Of a stretch of DNA of 21,548 nt, positions 13,444-21,202 are shown piece by piece (within the stretch, counting starts at the first letter, position 1; each line of letters begins with the position of its first letter). Where the stretch lies: NCBI GenBank assembly GCA_018266965.1, contig JAFDZJ010000058.1, positions 1-21,548 on the forward strand, read 5' to 3'. The notes beneath the pieces were generated by a model that saw nothing but the letters and a program-made list of their open reading frames with translations, was not told the origin of the DNA and ran no database searches. This stretch comes from Bacteroidota bacterium. Lineage in GTDB: Bacteria > Bacteroidota > Bacteroidia > Flavobacteriales > Weeksellaceae. A program made the translations under genes and the position numbers.

Positions 13444-16236
13444 TTATTCTGGCATTAATGTAGAGGTTATTCTACTGTTCATAGTAAGATATTTTTTTGC
13501 AACAGCTTGTATATCTTTGGTAGTAAGAGCTTTTACTTTGTCCAGATGATTTATGATTTCATATTTGTCCCCACCTTGCAGTTGGTAATTGGTCAAATTA
13601 CTCAGCCAATAAGAGTTTTCTTTCATACTTGTTTTGTCATCATTAGTTTCTCCTTCTTTGTATTTGTCCAAGTCTTTTTGTTCTGGTCCATTTTCTATTA
13701 GTTTTTGTATTTCGGCAAAAGCAGCTTTTTTCAATTTTTCTACATTTTCCGGACCACAAGGGAAAGAAATACTAAAACTATAGTTGCCATAAGGGATTTT
13801 TCCGATATATCCTCTTGCTCCTCCACCATAGATTCCGGACTCGTCTTCTCTTAGTTTTTCTATAACTTTTATAGTAGCAATTTCTCCAAGTGCAGAAAGT
13901 GCAAGTGCTTCTTTTTCGTCGTATTTGGTTTCGCCGGTATAGCTAATGCTAACCATACTTTTGGGGTCTTTCCCTTTTTTATAAACTTTGTCGAAATTCC
14001 CTGTCATTTGTCGGTATCCGGTATCTTTGTAATTTGTTGTTTTTCCGGTACTTGGCAAACTTGCAATGTATTGCAATACAAGTTCTTTCAGTTTTGGTTC
14101 GTCGATATTACCTACAAAATAGAATTGAAAATTTCCAGCGTTGGCGAATTTTTCTTTGTAGATGTCGTAGGCTTTCTTGTAATCTGTTTTTTCCCAATCT
14201 GCTGCCAATGGAATAATGCCTGTGAATCTTGGATTTTTTTGGTTCATGAATTTTGCATGTTCATTGGAGTAGTAGAATTGAGGATTGGAGAGCATGTTGT
14301 CCATCATTGCGGATTGCTTGGTTTTGTAAGCATTGAAAGCAGCAGGATCATAGTTGAGTCCTGTAAAATAGGCATATACCAACTCCATTGCAGTTCCTAA
14401 ATCTTTTGGAATAGTCCTTCCGGATAGATTTTCAGTAAGTCCACCAATACTGGTATTTACACTTGCTTGTTTGCCAGTTAGATATTTGGTAAGGTCTGCT
14501 TTGGAAACACCATTGACACCAGCTTCTGCCAATGCAGGAAAAGCAAATTGTGTTTTTATATAATCAGCATCGGCAATTAGAGAGTTTCCTCCTAGACTTC
14601 TTGCGGAAAAAACAATTTCGTCATCTTTGAAATCTGTTTTTTTGAAAGTAACTTTGGCTCCATTACTCAAAGTCCAAGTTGTAGTGCCTAATTTGGCATC
14701 GGTTTCGGTGTTGGTAATTTTTCCATCGGATTTGAAAGGTTTTACCAATTGTTTTATGACTGCTTTCTCCTCATAAGGTTTTAGTTGTGCCAACTTAACA
14801 TCATCAAATATTTTTAGCACTTGTGCTTCGGTTGGCATTTTTACAGTTTCTTTTTTTGGACCTGTAATTACAATTACCCTGCTATCGTCTTTTACAAAGT
14901 CTTTTACAACATTATTTACCTGCTCCACTGTAACTGTTGGAACTACTTTTTTGTAATTTTCGTATTCCCAAGCAATACCAGGCATAGGTTCTTTTTCTAA
15001 AAAGTTTCTCACATACTCATCAACAAAATTATCACTTTCTGTTTTGTCTCTATTCTTATATGAGGTTTCCATTCTGGAGAGTGTTTGTGCTTTTGCTCTT
15101 TCTAATTCTTCTTTGGTAAATCCGAATTTTTTTGCTCTTTCGGTTTCCTCTAATAAAACTTTCAGTGCATTGAGTTGGTCGCCTTCTTTTGTAAGAGCGT
15201 ACCCTTGAAAAGCTTCTTTTGTTCGGGAAAAAGTTCCTCCATGATATACAGAACCAAATGTGAAAGGAGGAGTGTTGGAGTTGATTAGTTCTCTTAATCT
15301 GTTATTAATCATTTGGGAAGTAAGTCCTTCTACTATGGATTTGTTGTATTGTTCCACAGTAATGTCGGGAGTGTAGGCATCTTTGTCCTTCATGATGAAT
15401 TGGATACTAGAATTGGTCGCATCGGGATCGGTTTCTATGGCTACCAAAGTTTCTGCATGATTAGGCAAATCAAATACTTTTCTCTCTTTTGGTTTGTCTG
15501 GATTTTTGTATTTACTAAAATTTTCTTTTATTTTTCTTTCAATTTCGTCCACATTGATGTCGCCAACTACAACCAAAGCCATGAGGTTGGGTCTGTACCA
15601 GTCTTTGTGGAATTGTCGGATAGTTTCTGGTTTGAAATTTTCTAAAATTTCTTTTTTACCAATAGGTAATCTATCTGCATAATGAGATTTGTACAATAAT
15701 TTTGGCAAGTATTTGTCCATCATTCTTTTGTCTGCTCCCAATCCTAGTCTTAATTCTTCTAGTACCACTCCTCTTTCTTTGTTGATTTGTACATCGGTAA
15801 GTGAGGCATTAAAAGCCCAATCTTCCATAACTTTTAGCCCCAAATCCAAGTTTCCTGGCTTGTCCAAAGGTACTGGAAGCATATATACAGTTTCGTCGAA
15901 ACTTGTATAGGCATTGAGGTGTTGTCCGAATTTCACACCGATACTTTGCAAAACATCAACCAATTTGTTGTCTGGAAAATTTTTGGTACCGTTGAAATTC
16001 ATGTGTTCCATAAAATGAGCCAAACCTCTTTGGTCATCATTTTCCAAAATAGAACCTGCATTGATGGCTAACCGAAATTCTACCTTTTTTTCTGGTAATG
16101 AATTTTTCTTAATGTAGTACTTCATTCCGTTTTGGAGTGTACCAATTCTTACACTTGCATCTACGGGAATGTTTTGTGAAAATACATTGGTTGTAGCCAT
16201 TGCAGCTACAACAATAGTTGTCATAAATTTATTCAT
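13444..16236 (-). CDS. Exported M16 family zinc metallopeptidase (two-repeat, pitrilysin-like)
   Basis: A 930-residue protein. The signal peptide (about 1-20) ends TNVFSQ, so it acts outside the cytoplasm, probably in the periplasm. The first M16 domain has the inverted zinc motif H74-F-M-E77-H78 and a downstream ERGVVLEE whose last Glu (161) fits the third zinc ligand. A second M16 repeat (about 510-930) lacks the HxxEH motif and keeps the R/Y substrate-binding region (DESGIYGGGARGYIGKIPYGNYSF), as in other clamshell-shaped M16 enzymes. It likely degrades peptides, and the exact substrate is unknown. Length matches the PqqL-like group of Bacteroidota. It stands alone between terminators. Confidence 0.92.
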   Translation of the reverse strand: MNKFMTTIVVAAMATTNVFSQNIPVDASVRIGTLQNGMKYYIKKNSLPEKKVEFRLAINAGSILENDDQRGLAHFMEHMNFNGTKNFPDNKLVDVLQSIGVKFGQHLNAYTSFDETVYMLPVPLDKPGNLDLGLKVMEDWAFNASLTDVQINKERGVVLEELRLGLGADKRMMDKYLPKLLYKSHYADRLPIGKKEILENFKPETIRQFHKDWYRPNLMALVVVGDINVDEIERKIKENFSKYKNPDKPKERKVFDLPNHAETLVAIETDPDATNSSIQFIMKDKDAYTPDITVEQYNKSIVEGLTSQMINNRLRELINSNTPPFTFGSVYHGGTFSRTKEAFQGYALTKEGDQLNALKVLLEETERAKKFGFTKEELERAKAQTLSRMETSYKNRDKTESDNFVDEYVRNFLEKEPMPGIAWEYENYKKVVPTVTVEQVNNVVKDFVKDDSRVIVITGPKKETVKMPTEAQVLKIFDDVKLAQLKPYEEKAVIKQLVKPFKSDGKITNTETDAKLGTTTWTLSNGAKVTFKKTDFKDDEIVFSARSLGGNSLIADADYIKTQFAFPALAEAGVNGVSKADLTKYLTGKQASVNTSIGGLTENLSGRTIPKDLGTAMELVYAYFTGLNYDPAAFNAYKTKQSAMMDNMLSNPQFYYSNEHAKFMNQKNPRFTGIIPLAADWEKTDYKKAYDIYKEKFANAGNFQFYFVGNIDEPKLKELVLQYIASLPSTGKTTNYKDTGYRQMTGNFDKVYKKGKDPKSMVSISYTGETKYDEKEALALSALGEIATIKVIEKLREDESGIYGGGARGYIGKIPYGNYSFSISFPCGPENVEKLKKAAFAEIQKLIENGPEQKDLDKYKEGETNDDKTSMKENSYWLSNLTNYQLQGGDKYEIINHLDKVKALTTKDIQAVAKKYLTMNSRITSTLMPE

Positions 16237-16372
16237 ACAAATTGATTTTTATAATGAGCCAAATTATTCTTTTTTTACAGAACCTAAAAATAATATATGA
16301 GGAATTGTAGTTAAACTTTTGTTAAAATTTTTGCGGATTTCGGATTAGGTAATTTTGTATAGATAAATAAGG

Positions 16373-16389
16373 TGTATTTTACAAATACA
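16373..16389. repeat. Perfect 17-bp palindrome between rhodanese and peptidase genes
   Basis: TGTATTT-TAC-AAATACA, with seven-base arms that match fully and a three-base spacer. It lies about 140 bases upstream of the peptidase ATG in an otherwise featureless 240-base spacer. It has the size of a dimeric repressor site, but no protein is assigned. Confidence 0.4.
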
Positions 16390-16414
16390 TTAAAATTACA
16401 GAGTGAATTTTGAT

Positions 16415-16447
16415 AAAAAAAAATTGATGTGGAAATGCACATCAATT
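16415..16447 (-). terminator. Intrinsic terminator of the crp-rhodanese unit
   Basis: AATTGATGTG (16422-16431) pairs with CACATCAATT (16438-16447) around a six-base loop. On the minus strand it is followed by a run of nine T. It lies 30 bases after the rhodanese stop. Confidence 0.85.
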
Positions 16448-16477
16448 ATAGAGTTACTATTTTCATTAAATAAAAAA

Positions 16478-16789
16478 TTATAACTTATTTTGTAATCCGT
16501 ACCAACCACCTCCATTATAGACTTGGGTGTAACCATTGTTTTTCAAAATGGTTTTGGCACTTGCAGAACGCATTCCGGAAGCACAACAAGTGATGATAAT
16601 CTGTTCTTTGTTTTTTAATCGGTTAAGCTGTTGTGATAGGTTATTCAGTGGGATATTGATAGAGTTTTTTATATGTCCACTTTCGAATTCGGATTTGGAT
16701 CGTACATCTACAATTATTGCACCTTTGGATTTCAAGTCTGCGAAATCTACCGTTTCCGTACCTAATAGTTTTTTGAAAAAGTCTAACAT
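16478..16789 (-). CDS. Single-domain rhodanese-like protein
   Basis: A 103-residue protein. The start is the ATG of MLDFFKKLLG, because the longer frame begins with a TTG that lies in the promoter. The rhodanese core holds GAIIVDVRSKSEFESGHIKN and the active-site loop CCASGMRS. The second Cys aligns with the persulfide-carrying Cys of the usual CxSGxRS loop. Such proteins move sulfane sulfur from thiosulfate or persulfides to thiol acceptors. No signal peptide is seen, so it is probably cytoplasmic. It follows the Crp-family gene by 58 bases but has its own -7 box and Crp-like site in that gap. Confidence 0.88.
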   Translation of the reverse strand: MLDFFKKLLGTETVDFADLKSKGAIIVDVRSKSEFESGHIKNSINIPLNNLSQQLNRLKNKEQIIITCCASGMRSASAKTILKNNGYTQVYNGGGWYGLQNKL

Positions 16790-16807
16790 TGTAATTATAT
16801 TTTGTTG

Positions 16808-16852
16808 CAAAGTTATATCTACACAAATTATTTTTCTGTGATATGGATTACA
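16808..16852 (-). promoter_or_regulatory. Rhodanese promoter with Crp-like palindrome
   Basis: On the minus strand TGTAATCCATATCACA (16837-16852) is followed by TAACTTTG (16808-16815), a full fit to TAnnTTTG. The palindrome centre is 33 bp from the centre of the -7 box, near -41 if transcription starts a few bases past the box. That is the position of a class II activator. No TTG -33 box is present, as expected for activator-dependent promoters. Confidence 0.6.
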
Positions 16853-17471
16853 GTAACCTAATTTTATTTCTAGAAAGTGAAATAAGTTTGTTGTTTTCCA
16901 TTTGTTTCAAGGTTCTACTAGTAGCCTCTCTGGAAATACCAAGCTCGTCTGCAATTTGTTGGTGAGTAGCTGTAATCTCCAAATTATTGTACAGATTGCT
17001 TTTTTGTTTTAATAAATGTAAAATTCTAGCATCAATTTTCTGAAACGCTACCGAATTTACAATATCCAATAATTCTTCAAATCTTTTTTGATAGAGTGTG
17101 AATATAAAATCTGTCCATTCCGGATAAGTTTTTAACCATTCTTTGGCTTTTGGTATGGATACCATAATTATTTCCGCATCTTCTTCTACTACCGCTTTTA
17201 TTTTGGAGGTGTCCTGTTTCAACCCGGACAAAATAGACACAATGCAACTTTCTCCGGATTGTATGTAGTAGAGGAGGATTTCTCTGCCGTCTTCCTCAGT
17301 TCTTATTACTTTTATACTTCCGGATACTACAATTGGGATATAATTAACATACGAATCCATATCCAAAATTGTTGTGCCAGCGTGAAAAACTCTCAATTCT
17401 CCAGCTTTTATTATTTCTTCTTTTAGTTCAGTTTTAAAGTGTTCCATATTTGTAATATTGAAAGTCAGCAT
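16848..17471 (-). CDS. Crp/Fnr family transcriptional regulator
   Basis: A 207-residue regulator; an alternative start at the ATG of MEHFKTEL (17447) would give 199. The cyclic-nucleotide-binding-like beta-barrel spans about 20-115, with IVVSGSIKVIR and SGESC. A dimer helix follows (115-145), then a winged helix-turn-helix (165-207). The recognition helix ISREATSRTLK has R181, E182 and R186, aligning with R180, E181 and R185 of E. coli CRP, which read the TGTGA half-site. The cAMP-contact residues of CRP are not evident, so the ligand is unknown. A single Cys (76) lies in the sensor domain where related Bacteroidota regulators have Cys residues. With a rhodanese next door, sulfane-sulfur or redox sensing is possible but unproven. 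Confidence 0.9.
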   Translation of the reverse strand: MLTFNITNMEHFKTELKEEIIKAGELRVFHAGTTILDMDSYVNYIPIVVSGSIKVIRTEEDGREILLYYIQSGESCIVSILSGLKQDTSKIKAVVEEDAEIIMVSIPKAKEWLKTYPEWTDFIFTLYQKRFEELLDIVNSVAFQKIDARILHLLKQKSNLYNNLEITATHQQIADELGISREATSRTLKQMENNKLISLSRNKIRLL

Positions 17472-17494
17472 TATTAATACGATATATCAATTAG

Positions 17495-17539
17495 CAATTA
17501 TAATGTAAATTTATGAATTTGTATGTAACTTATATCACA
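17495..17539 (-). promoter_or_regulatory. Promoter and Crp-like palindrome of the Crp-family gene
   Basis: TGTAACTTATATCACA (17524-17539, plus-strand reading) is identical to the rhodanese site at 13 of 16 positions. On the minus strand TATAATTG (17495-17502) is one mismatch from TAnnTTTG, and its centre is exactly 33 bp from the palindrome centre. The pattern suggests autoregulation. Confidence 0.55.
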
Positions 17540-17741
17540 ATATAGGGGAATTGTACAGTGTTCGTATTTGAAAAAATTATAATACAATGTTTTTTCAGCT
17601 AATTTAATGGACTTCCGAAACTATGATACTTCCTAAAAATAGAATAAAAATTCTTTGTTAATTTTAATGATGAGCTGTATAATTTTTTTCTTTTTTTATT
17701 GAAATTATTGCAAAATGTTTTTTATTTCTAAATAAAGTTTG

Positions 17742-17749
17742 TACTTTTG
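17742..17749 (+). promoter_or_regulatory. -7 box of the rpsF operon promoter
   Basis: TACTTTTG fits TAnnTTTG and is followed by GCACC. The rpsF ATG is 34 bases downstream. The -33 region (about 17717-17722, TGTTTTT) is a poor TTG match. An in-frame TTG inside this box is not the start codon. Confidence 0.55.
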
Positions 17750-17782
17750 CACCTCGAAATTTTAATTAAATATAGTAATATT

Positions 17783-18124
17783 ATGAACAACTACGAAACT
17801 GTTTTCATTTTAACTCCCGTTCTATCTGACTCGCAGGTGGAGGAAGCAGTGAAAAAAATTGAAGATCTTTTGACTTCTAACAATTGCGAAATCGTTGCCA
17901 AAGAAAATTGGGGACTAAAAAAATTGGCTTATCCTATCCAATTGAAAAAGAATGGTTTTTATACCCTTATCGAATTCAAAGGTGAAGGAACTGTTGTAGC
18001 TACTTTGGAAACCGCTTTCAAAAGAGATGAAAGAGTTATCCGTTTTCTAACTACAAAATTAGACAAACACGCTGTTGAGTACGCTGTAACAAGAAGAACA
18101 AAATTGAAATCAGCAAAAGCTTAA
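17783..18124 (+). CDS. rpsF: 30S ribosomal protein S6
   Basis: A 113-residue protein starting at the ATG of [19 protein letters not shown] longer in-frame start at a TTG lies inside the promoter box and is not part of the S6 family. The S6 features [20 protein letters not shown] and [18 protein letters not shown] are present. S6 binds 16S rRNA together with S18 in the platform of the small subunit. It is the first gene of the rpsF-rpsR-rplI operon. Confidence 0.96.
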   Translation: MNNYETVFILTPVLSDSQVEEAVKKIEDLLTSNNCEIVAKENWGLKKLAYPIQLKKNGFYTLIEFKGEGTVVATLETAFKRDERVIRFLTTKLDKHAVEYAVTRRTKLKSAKA

Positions 18125-18155
18125 TTATTTTTTTTAACCCTCAAAAAACAAAGAC

Positions 18156-18458
18156 ATGGCAATAGACGATATGGCAAAACAAGCCTCTAATGGTGGAGAA
18201 TCCGAAGTGAAATTCCTTACACCACTAGATATCAATACAAAATCTGAAAAAAAATATTGTAGATTCAAAAAATATGGAATTAAGCATGTAGATTACAAAG
18301 ATGCTGATTTCTTATTACAGTTCGTAAACGAACAAGGAAAAATACTTCCTAGAAGATACACAGGTACTTCTCTTAAATACCAAAGAAAAGTTTCTGCAGC
18401 TATAAAAAGAGCTAGACACTTGGCAATGTTGCCTTATGTGGCTGACCTTTTGAAATGA
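18156..18458 (+). CDS. rpsR: 30S ribosomal protein S18
   Basis: A 100-residue protein with a polar N-terminal extension (about 1-28) before the core [18 protein letters not shown], then [34 protein letters not shown], the S18 signature. It partners S6 in the 30S platform. It lies 31 bases after rpsF. Confidence 0.97.
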   Translation: MAIDDMAKQASNGGESEVKFLTPLDINTKSEKKYCRFKKYGIKHVDYKDADFLLQFVNEQGKILPRRYTGTSLKYQRKVSAAIKRARHLAMLPYVADLLK

Positions 18459-18473
18459 GCAAAAAAAAATAAT

Positions 18474-18501
18474 AAAAGAAGTAGGTTCGCTTACTTCTTT
18501 T
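18474..18501 (+). terminator. Hairpin with TTCG loop between rpsR and rplI
   Basis: AAAAGAAGTAGG (18474-18485), loop TTCG, CTTACTTCTTTT (18490-18501): 12 pairs with one G-U. The T-run is short (TTTTGTTG), so it may act as a partial terminator, attenuator or RNA stabiliser that sets the rplI level rather than a full stop. Confidence 0.5.
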
Positions 18502-18570
18502 GTTGCTGAATAAATAAAATTTAATTCTAACTGTTTTTAGAATATAGAAAGAAAAGATATAGAAGTATTT

Positions 18571-18612
18571 CTAACTTCTAATCTCTAACTTCTAATCTCT
18601 AACTTCTAAAAC
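18571..18612 (+). repeat. Heptamer tandem repeat in the rplI leader
   Basis: Six consecutive seven-base units: CTAACTT, CTAATCT, CTAACTT, CTAATCT, CTAACTT and a degenerate CTAAAAC. The array therefore has a 14-base super-period. It ends 17 bases before the rplI ATG. Confidence 0.8.
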
Positions 18613-18629
18613 CCAAACAAGACAACAAC

Positions 18630-19139
18630 ATGGAAATTATCCTAAAAAAAGATGTAGAAAACTTAGGACTTGAGTTTGATACCGTAAATGTAAAACCTGG
18701 TTATGCAAGAAACTTCCTAATCCCACAAGGATTTGCATTGCTAGCAACGCCAAAAAACAAAGCTGCTCTAGAAGCTACTTTGGAAGCTAGAAAAGAAGAA
18801 GAAGCAAAACTAATCGCAACTGCAAACGGAATTGTAGAACAATTGAAAAAAATATCGCTTACTATTGCTACAAAAGTAGGAAGTGGTAACAAACTATTTG
18901 GTTCTATCAACAATGCTAACTTGTCCGAAGAATTGGCAAAAGCTGGTGTAACTGTGGATAGAAAATACATAAAAATCCCTGGTAACAACATCAAAACTGC
19001 TGGTAAATTTACTGCACTAATCAGATTGCATAGAAATGTAGAATACAATTTCGATTTTGATGTAGTTTCTGATGCTCCGGTAGAAGCTCCTAAAAAAGTT
19101 GAAGCAAAAACTGAAGAAGCGAAAACTGAAGAAGCATAA
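18630..19139 (+). CDS. rplI: 50S ribosomal protein L9
   Basis: A 169-residue protein. The N-terminal L9 domain has MEIILKKDVENLGLEFDTVNVKPGYARNFLIPQGFA, the family signature. The long linking helix (KAALEATLEARKEEEAKL) and C-terminal domain (TIATKVGSGNKLFGSI, then LHRNVEYNFDFDVV) follow. The last 20 or so residues are an acidic, low-complexity tail with the unit EAKTE repeated, which makes the protein about 20 residues longer than typical L9. It lies 171 bases after rpsR, with the hairpin and heptamer array in between. Confidence 0.96.
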   Translation: MEIILKKDVENLGLEFDTVNVKPGYARNFLIPQGFALLATPKNKAALEATLEARKEEEAKLIATANGIVEQLKKISLTIATKVGSGNKLFGSINNANLSEELAKAGVTVDRKYIKIPGNNIKTAGKFTALIRLHRNVEYNFDFDVVSDAPVEAPKKVEAKTEEAKTEEA

Positions 19140-19163
19140 TCAATTTTCGTTTTTTAAAATACT

Positions 19164-19197
19164 AAAAAGACTATCCCATTGGGGTAGTCTTTTTTTT
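19164..19197 (+). terminator. Intrinsic terminator of the rpsF-rpsR-rplI operon
   Basis: AAAAAGACTATCCC (19164-19177) pairs with GGGGTAGTCTTTTT (19181-19194), with one G-U and a three-base loop, followed by more T. It starts 24 bases after the rplI stop. Confidence 0.9.
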
Positions 19198-19272
19198 ATC
19201 TACTAATATTTTCCACAAAAAAATACCACAACAACTTTCAAAAGTATATTGTGGTACAACTTATTAACCTTG

Positions 19273-19346
19273 TGAACGCGGAAGGAGTCGAACCCTCAAC
19301 CTCCAGAGCCGTAATCTGGCACTCTATCCAATTGAGCTACGCGTCC
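19273..19346 (-). tRNA. tRNA-Arg (anticodon ACG)
   Basis: The cloverleaf was folded by hand on the minus strand. Acceptor GGACGCG pairs with CGCGTTC (one G-U) with discriminator A. The D-stem is GCTC/GAGT. The anticodon stem is CCAGA/TCTGG with loop TTACGGC, giving anticodon ACG. The T-arm is GAGGG-TTCGACT-CCTTC. CCA is not encoded (CAA follows). It reads CGN Arg codons after A-to-I editing. Confidence 0.96.
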
Positions 19347-19361
19347 ATGTTTTTAGGTTTG

Positions 19362-19369
19362 CAAATATA
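19362..19369 (-). promoter_or_regulatory. -7 box of the tRNA-Arg promoter
   Basis: TATATTTG on the minus strand, 15 bases before the tRNA 5' end, a full fit to TAnnTTTG. No well-spaced TTG -33 element was found. The box lies between the tRNA and the divergent lipoprotein gene. Confidence 0.5.
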
Positions 19370-19393
19370 CATTTTTTTCACTTAATTTGATGT

Positions 19394-20440
19394 ATGAATT
19401 TGAAAATATTATGGATATTGTTGCTTATAACAATGTCAAGTTGCAAAAGCCCTGAAAATCAAGAACAAAAAAAATGGATTACTATATCCAACAGGATTCA
19501 CTACCAAAAATTAAATGATTTTTTTGAATTGAAATCTGGGAAATATCTTTATAAAATCCCCAATAGTAAATTACCTTTCAAGAAAGTGGTACTTCTCAAT
19601 GCTAGTTTGGTAGGGTATTTTACTTTATTGCAAAAAGAAAATTCTATCGTAGGAATTTCTAGTCCGGAATACATCTATTCTCAAAATATACTCCAATTAA
19701 TCGACCAAAAAAAAATAATTTCTGTTGGAGATGAAGCCAAATACGATTTGGAAAAAATAATTTCTTTGCAACCAGATGCAGTATTTACCAATTATATTGA
19801 AAATTTTGAAAACACCTATTCTCTTTTGAAAAAAAATGGAATAGAGGTTATATTTATCGATGAATATTTGGAGGAAATTCCATTAGAAAAATCAAAAATA
19901 GTAGAATTATTTGGTGAGTTTTTAGGTTGCAAATCAAAGGCGGACTCCGTCTATCAAACTATTGAAAAAGACTATTATTCTCTATCCAATTTAGCAAAAA
20001 AAGAAAAAATAAAGCCAGTAGTTATTGCCAACGAAATGTACGGAAATCTTTGGTATATGCCTGGTGGAAATACTGTGTCTGCACATTTGATTTCGGATGC
20101 GGGAGCTAATTATATATTGAAGGACAATAAAAATTCCAAAGCGGTACCAATGAGTTTTGAGGAAGTGTTTGCACAAGCTCAAAAAGCTCAATTTTGGGTT
20201 AATATAGGAATTTATACCAATAAAAAATCATTGCTTGCCATCAATCCTATTTATAGTAAACTACCAGTTTTCGATCATGGAAAATTATTTGCCATTACTG
20301 CTAAACAAAGAGATAGGGCAAACGATTATTTTGAATCAGGAGTTGTAAGAGCAGATTTGGTATTGAAGGATTATATAAAAATTTTTCATCCAAATTTATT
20401 ACCCAATTACCAGCTTACTTTTTTGAAAGAATTACAATAA
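19394..20440 (+). CDS. BtuF/FepB-like periplasmic-binding lipoprotein
   Basis: A 348-residue protein. A lipoprotein signal (MNLKILWILLLITMSSC) puts the lipid-modified Cys at residue 17. The rest is the class III substrate-binding fold (Peripla_BP_2): VVLLNASLVGYFTLLQKENSIVGIS, the LQPDAVFTNY strand, a long bridging helix, and VVIANEMYGNLWYMPGGNTVSAHLISDAGANYIL in the second lobe. Such proteins bind cobalamin, haem or iron-siderophore complexes for an ABC importer. No permease or ATPase gene is adjacent, so the ligand is unknown. It is divergent from the tRNA gene, and a weak TTG-N20-TTAATTTG promoter would make it nearly leaderless. Confidence 0.86.
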   Translation: MNLKILWILLLITMSSCKSPENQEQKKWITISNRIHYQKLNDFFELKSGKYLYKIPNSKLPFKKVVLLNASLVGYFTLLQKENSIVGISSPEYIYSQNILQLIDQKKIISVGDEAKYDLEKIISLQPDAVFTNYIENFENTYSLLKKNGIEVIFIDEYLEEIPLEKSKIVELFGEFLGCKSKADSVYQTIEKDYYSLSNLAKKEKIKPVVIANEMYGNLWYMPGGNTVSAHLISDAGANYILKDNKNSKAVPMSFEEVFAQAQKAQFWVNIGIYTNKKSLLAINPIYSKLPVFDHGKLFAITAKQRDRANDYFESGVVRADLVLKDYIKIFHPNLLPNYQLTFLKELQ

Positions 20441-20507
20441 TTTAGAAAACATTTCATCTATAGTAATAATCTTTAAATTTCTGCTACGGTTTTACTATTA
20501 AAAAAAT

Positions 20508-20515
20508 TATATTTG
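20508..20515 (+). promoter_or_regulatory. -7 box upstream of mtgA
   Basis: TATATTTG fits TAnnTTTG, 36 bases before the mtgA ATG. No good TTG was found about 20 bases further upstream. Confidence 0.45.
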
Positions 20516-20551
20516 CATACAAGCTAACACTATTACTTCTGTATTACTATT

Positions 20552-21196
20552 ATGTGGAAATTCATCAAAAGATTATTTTATTTTCTTATCCTTATCAATG
20601 TATTATTCATTGTTTGGGGTCGATTTTTCAATCCTCCTATTACCATTACACAAATTGGAGGTTTGCTTACTTATGGTAAACTAAATAGAGATTATATTTC
20701 TTATAATGATATGGGTGTCAATGTAAAAAAAGCAGTTATCGCATCTGAAGATCAAAAATTTTTCGACCACAATGGTTTTGATTTTCAGGCTATAGAAAAA
20801 GCAATGGCACACAACGAAAAAGGGAAAAAAATAAGAGGAGGAAGTACTATCTCTCAACAAACAGCAAAAAATATTTTTCTTTGGCAGGGCAGAAGCTGGA
20901 TTAGGAAAGGTCTGGAAGTTGTCTATACCTTCATCATAGAAAAAGTTTGGTCCAAAGATATAATTTTGGAAAGATACCTGAATTCTATCGAGATGGGTCA
21001 AGGAGTTTTTGGTATAGAAGCAGCTTCCCAGTATTATTTTGGGAAATCTGCAAAAAATCTTACCAAGAGTGAGGCAGCTTGGATTGCTGTTGTACTGCCA
21101 AATCCACAAAAGTATGACCCTAAAAATCCTTCGGCATATCTGTCCAACAAACACAATTGGGTAATGAGACAAATGAATAATATCGAGTTGAAATAA
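20552..21196 (+). CDS. mtgA: Monofunctional peptidoglycan glycosyltransferase
   Basis: A 214-residue GT51 enzyme with one N-terminal membrane anchor (about 8-25). The family motifs are in order: ASEDQKFFDHNGFD with catalytic E66, RGGSTISQQTAKN (95-107), and RYLNSIEMGQGVFGIEAAS (141-159) with the second Glu at 147. There is no transpeptidase domain. It polymerises lipid II into glycan strands on the periplasmic face. The length is slightly shorter than E. coli MtgA (242). It has its own -7-like box and converges on the DciA-like gene with only six bases between the stops. Confidence 0.94.
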   Translation: MWKFIKRLFYFLILINVLFIVWGRFFNPPITITQIGGLLTYGKLNRDYISYNDMGVNVKKAVIASEDQKFFDHNGFDFQAIEKAMAHNEKGKKIRGGSTISQQTAKNIFLWQGRSWIRKGLEVVYTFIIEKVWSKDIILERYLNSIEMGQGVFGIEAASQYYFGKSAKNLTKSEAAWIAVVLPNPQKYDPKNPSAYLSNKHNWVMRQMNNIELK

Positions 21197-21202
21197 TATT
21201 TA

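Larger units (their letters stand above)
17472..17782. other. Divergent promoter region between crp-family gene and rpsF
   Basis: No coding frame of useful length. It holds the crp-family promoter and palindrome (17495-17539) and the rpsF -7 box (17742-17749). Nothing else convincing was seen in 17540-17740. Confidence 0.6.

Noticed and set aside
16790..16810. Seven-residue extension of the rhodanese from a TTG at 16810
   Set aside because: It begins within the -7 box TAACTTTG, so it would not be on the transcript from that promoter.
17747..17782. Longer N-terminus for S6 from a TTG at 17747
   Set aside because: The TTG is part of the -7 box TACTTTTG, and the 12 added residues do not belong to S6. 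The ATG at 17783 fits the family.
20460..20550. Inverted repeat ATAGTAATA...TATTACTAT around the mtgA promoter
   Set aside because: The arms are nine AT-rich bases more than 70 bases apart. This is expected by chance in such DNA.
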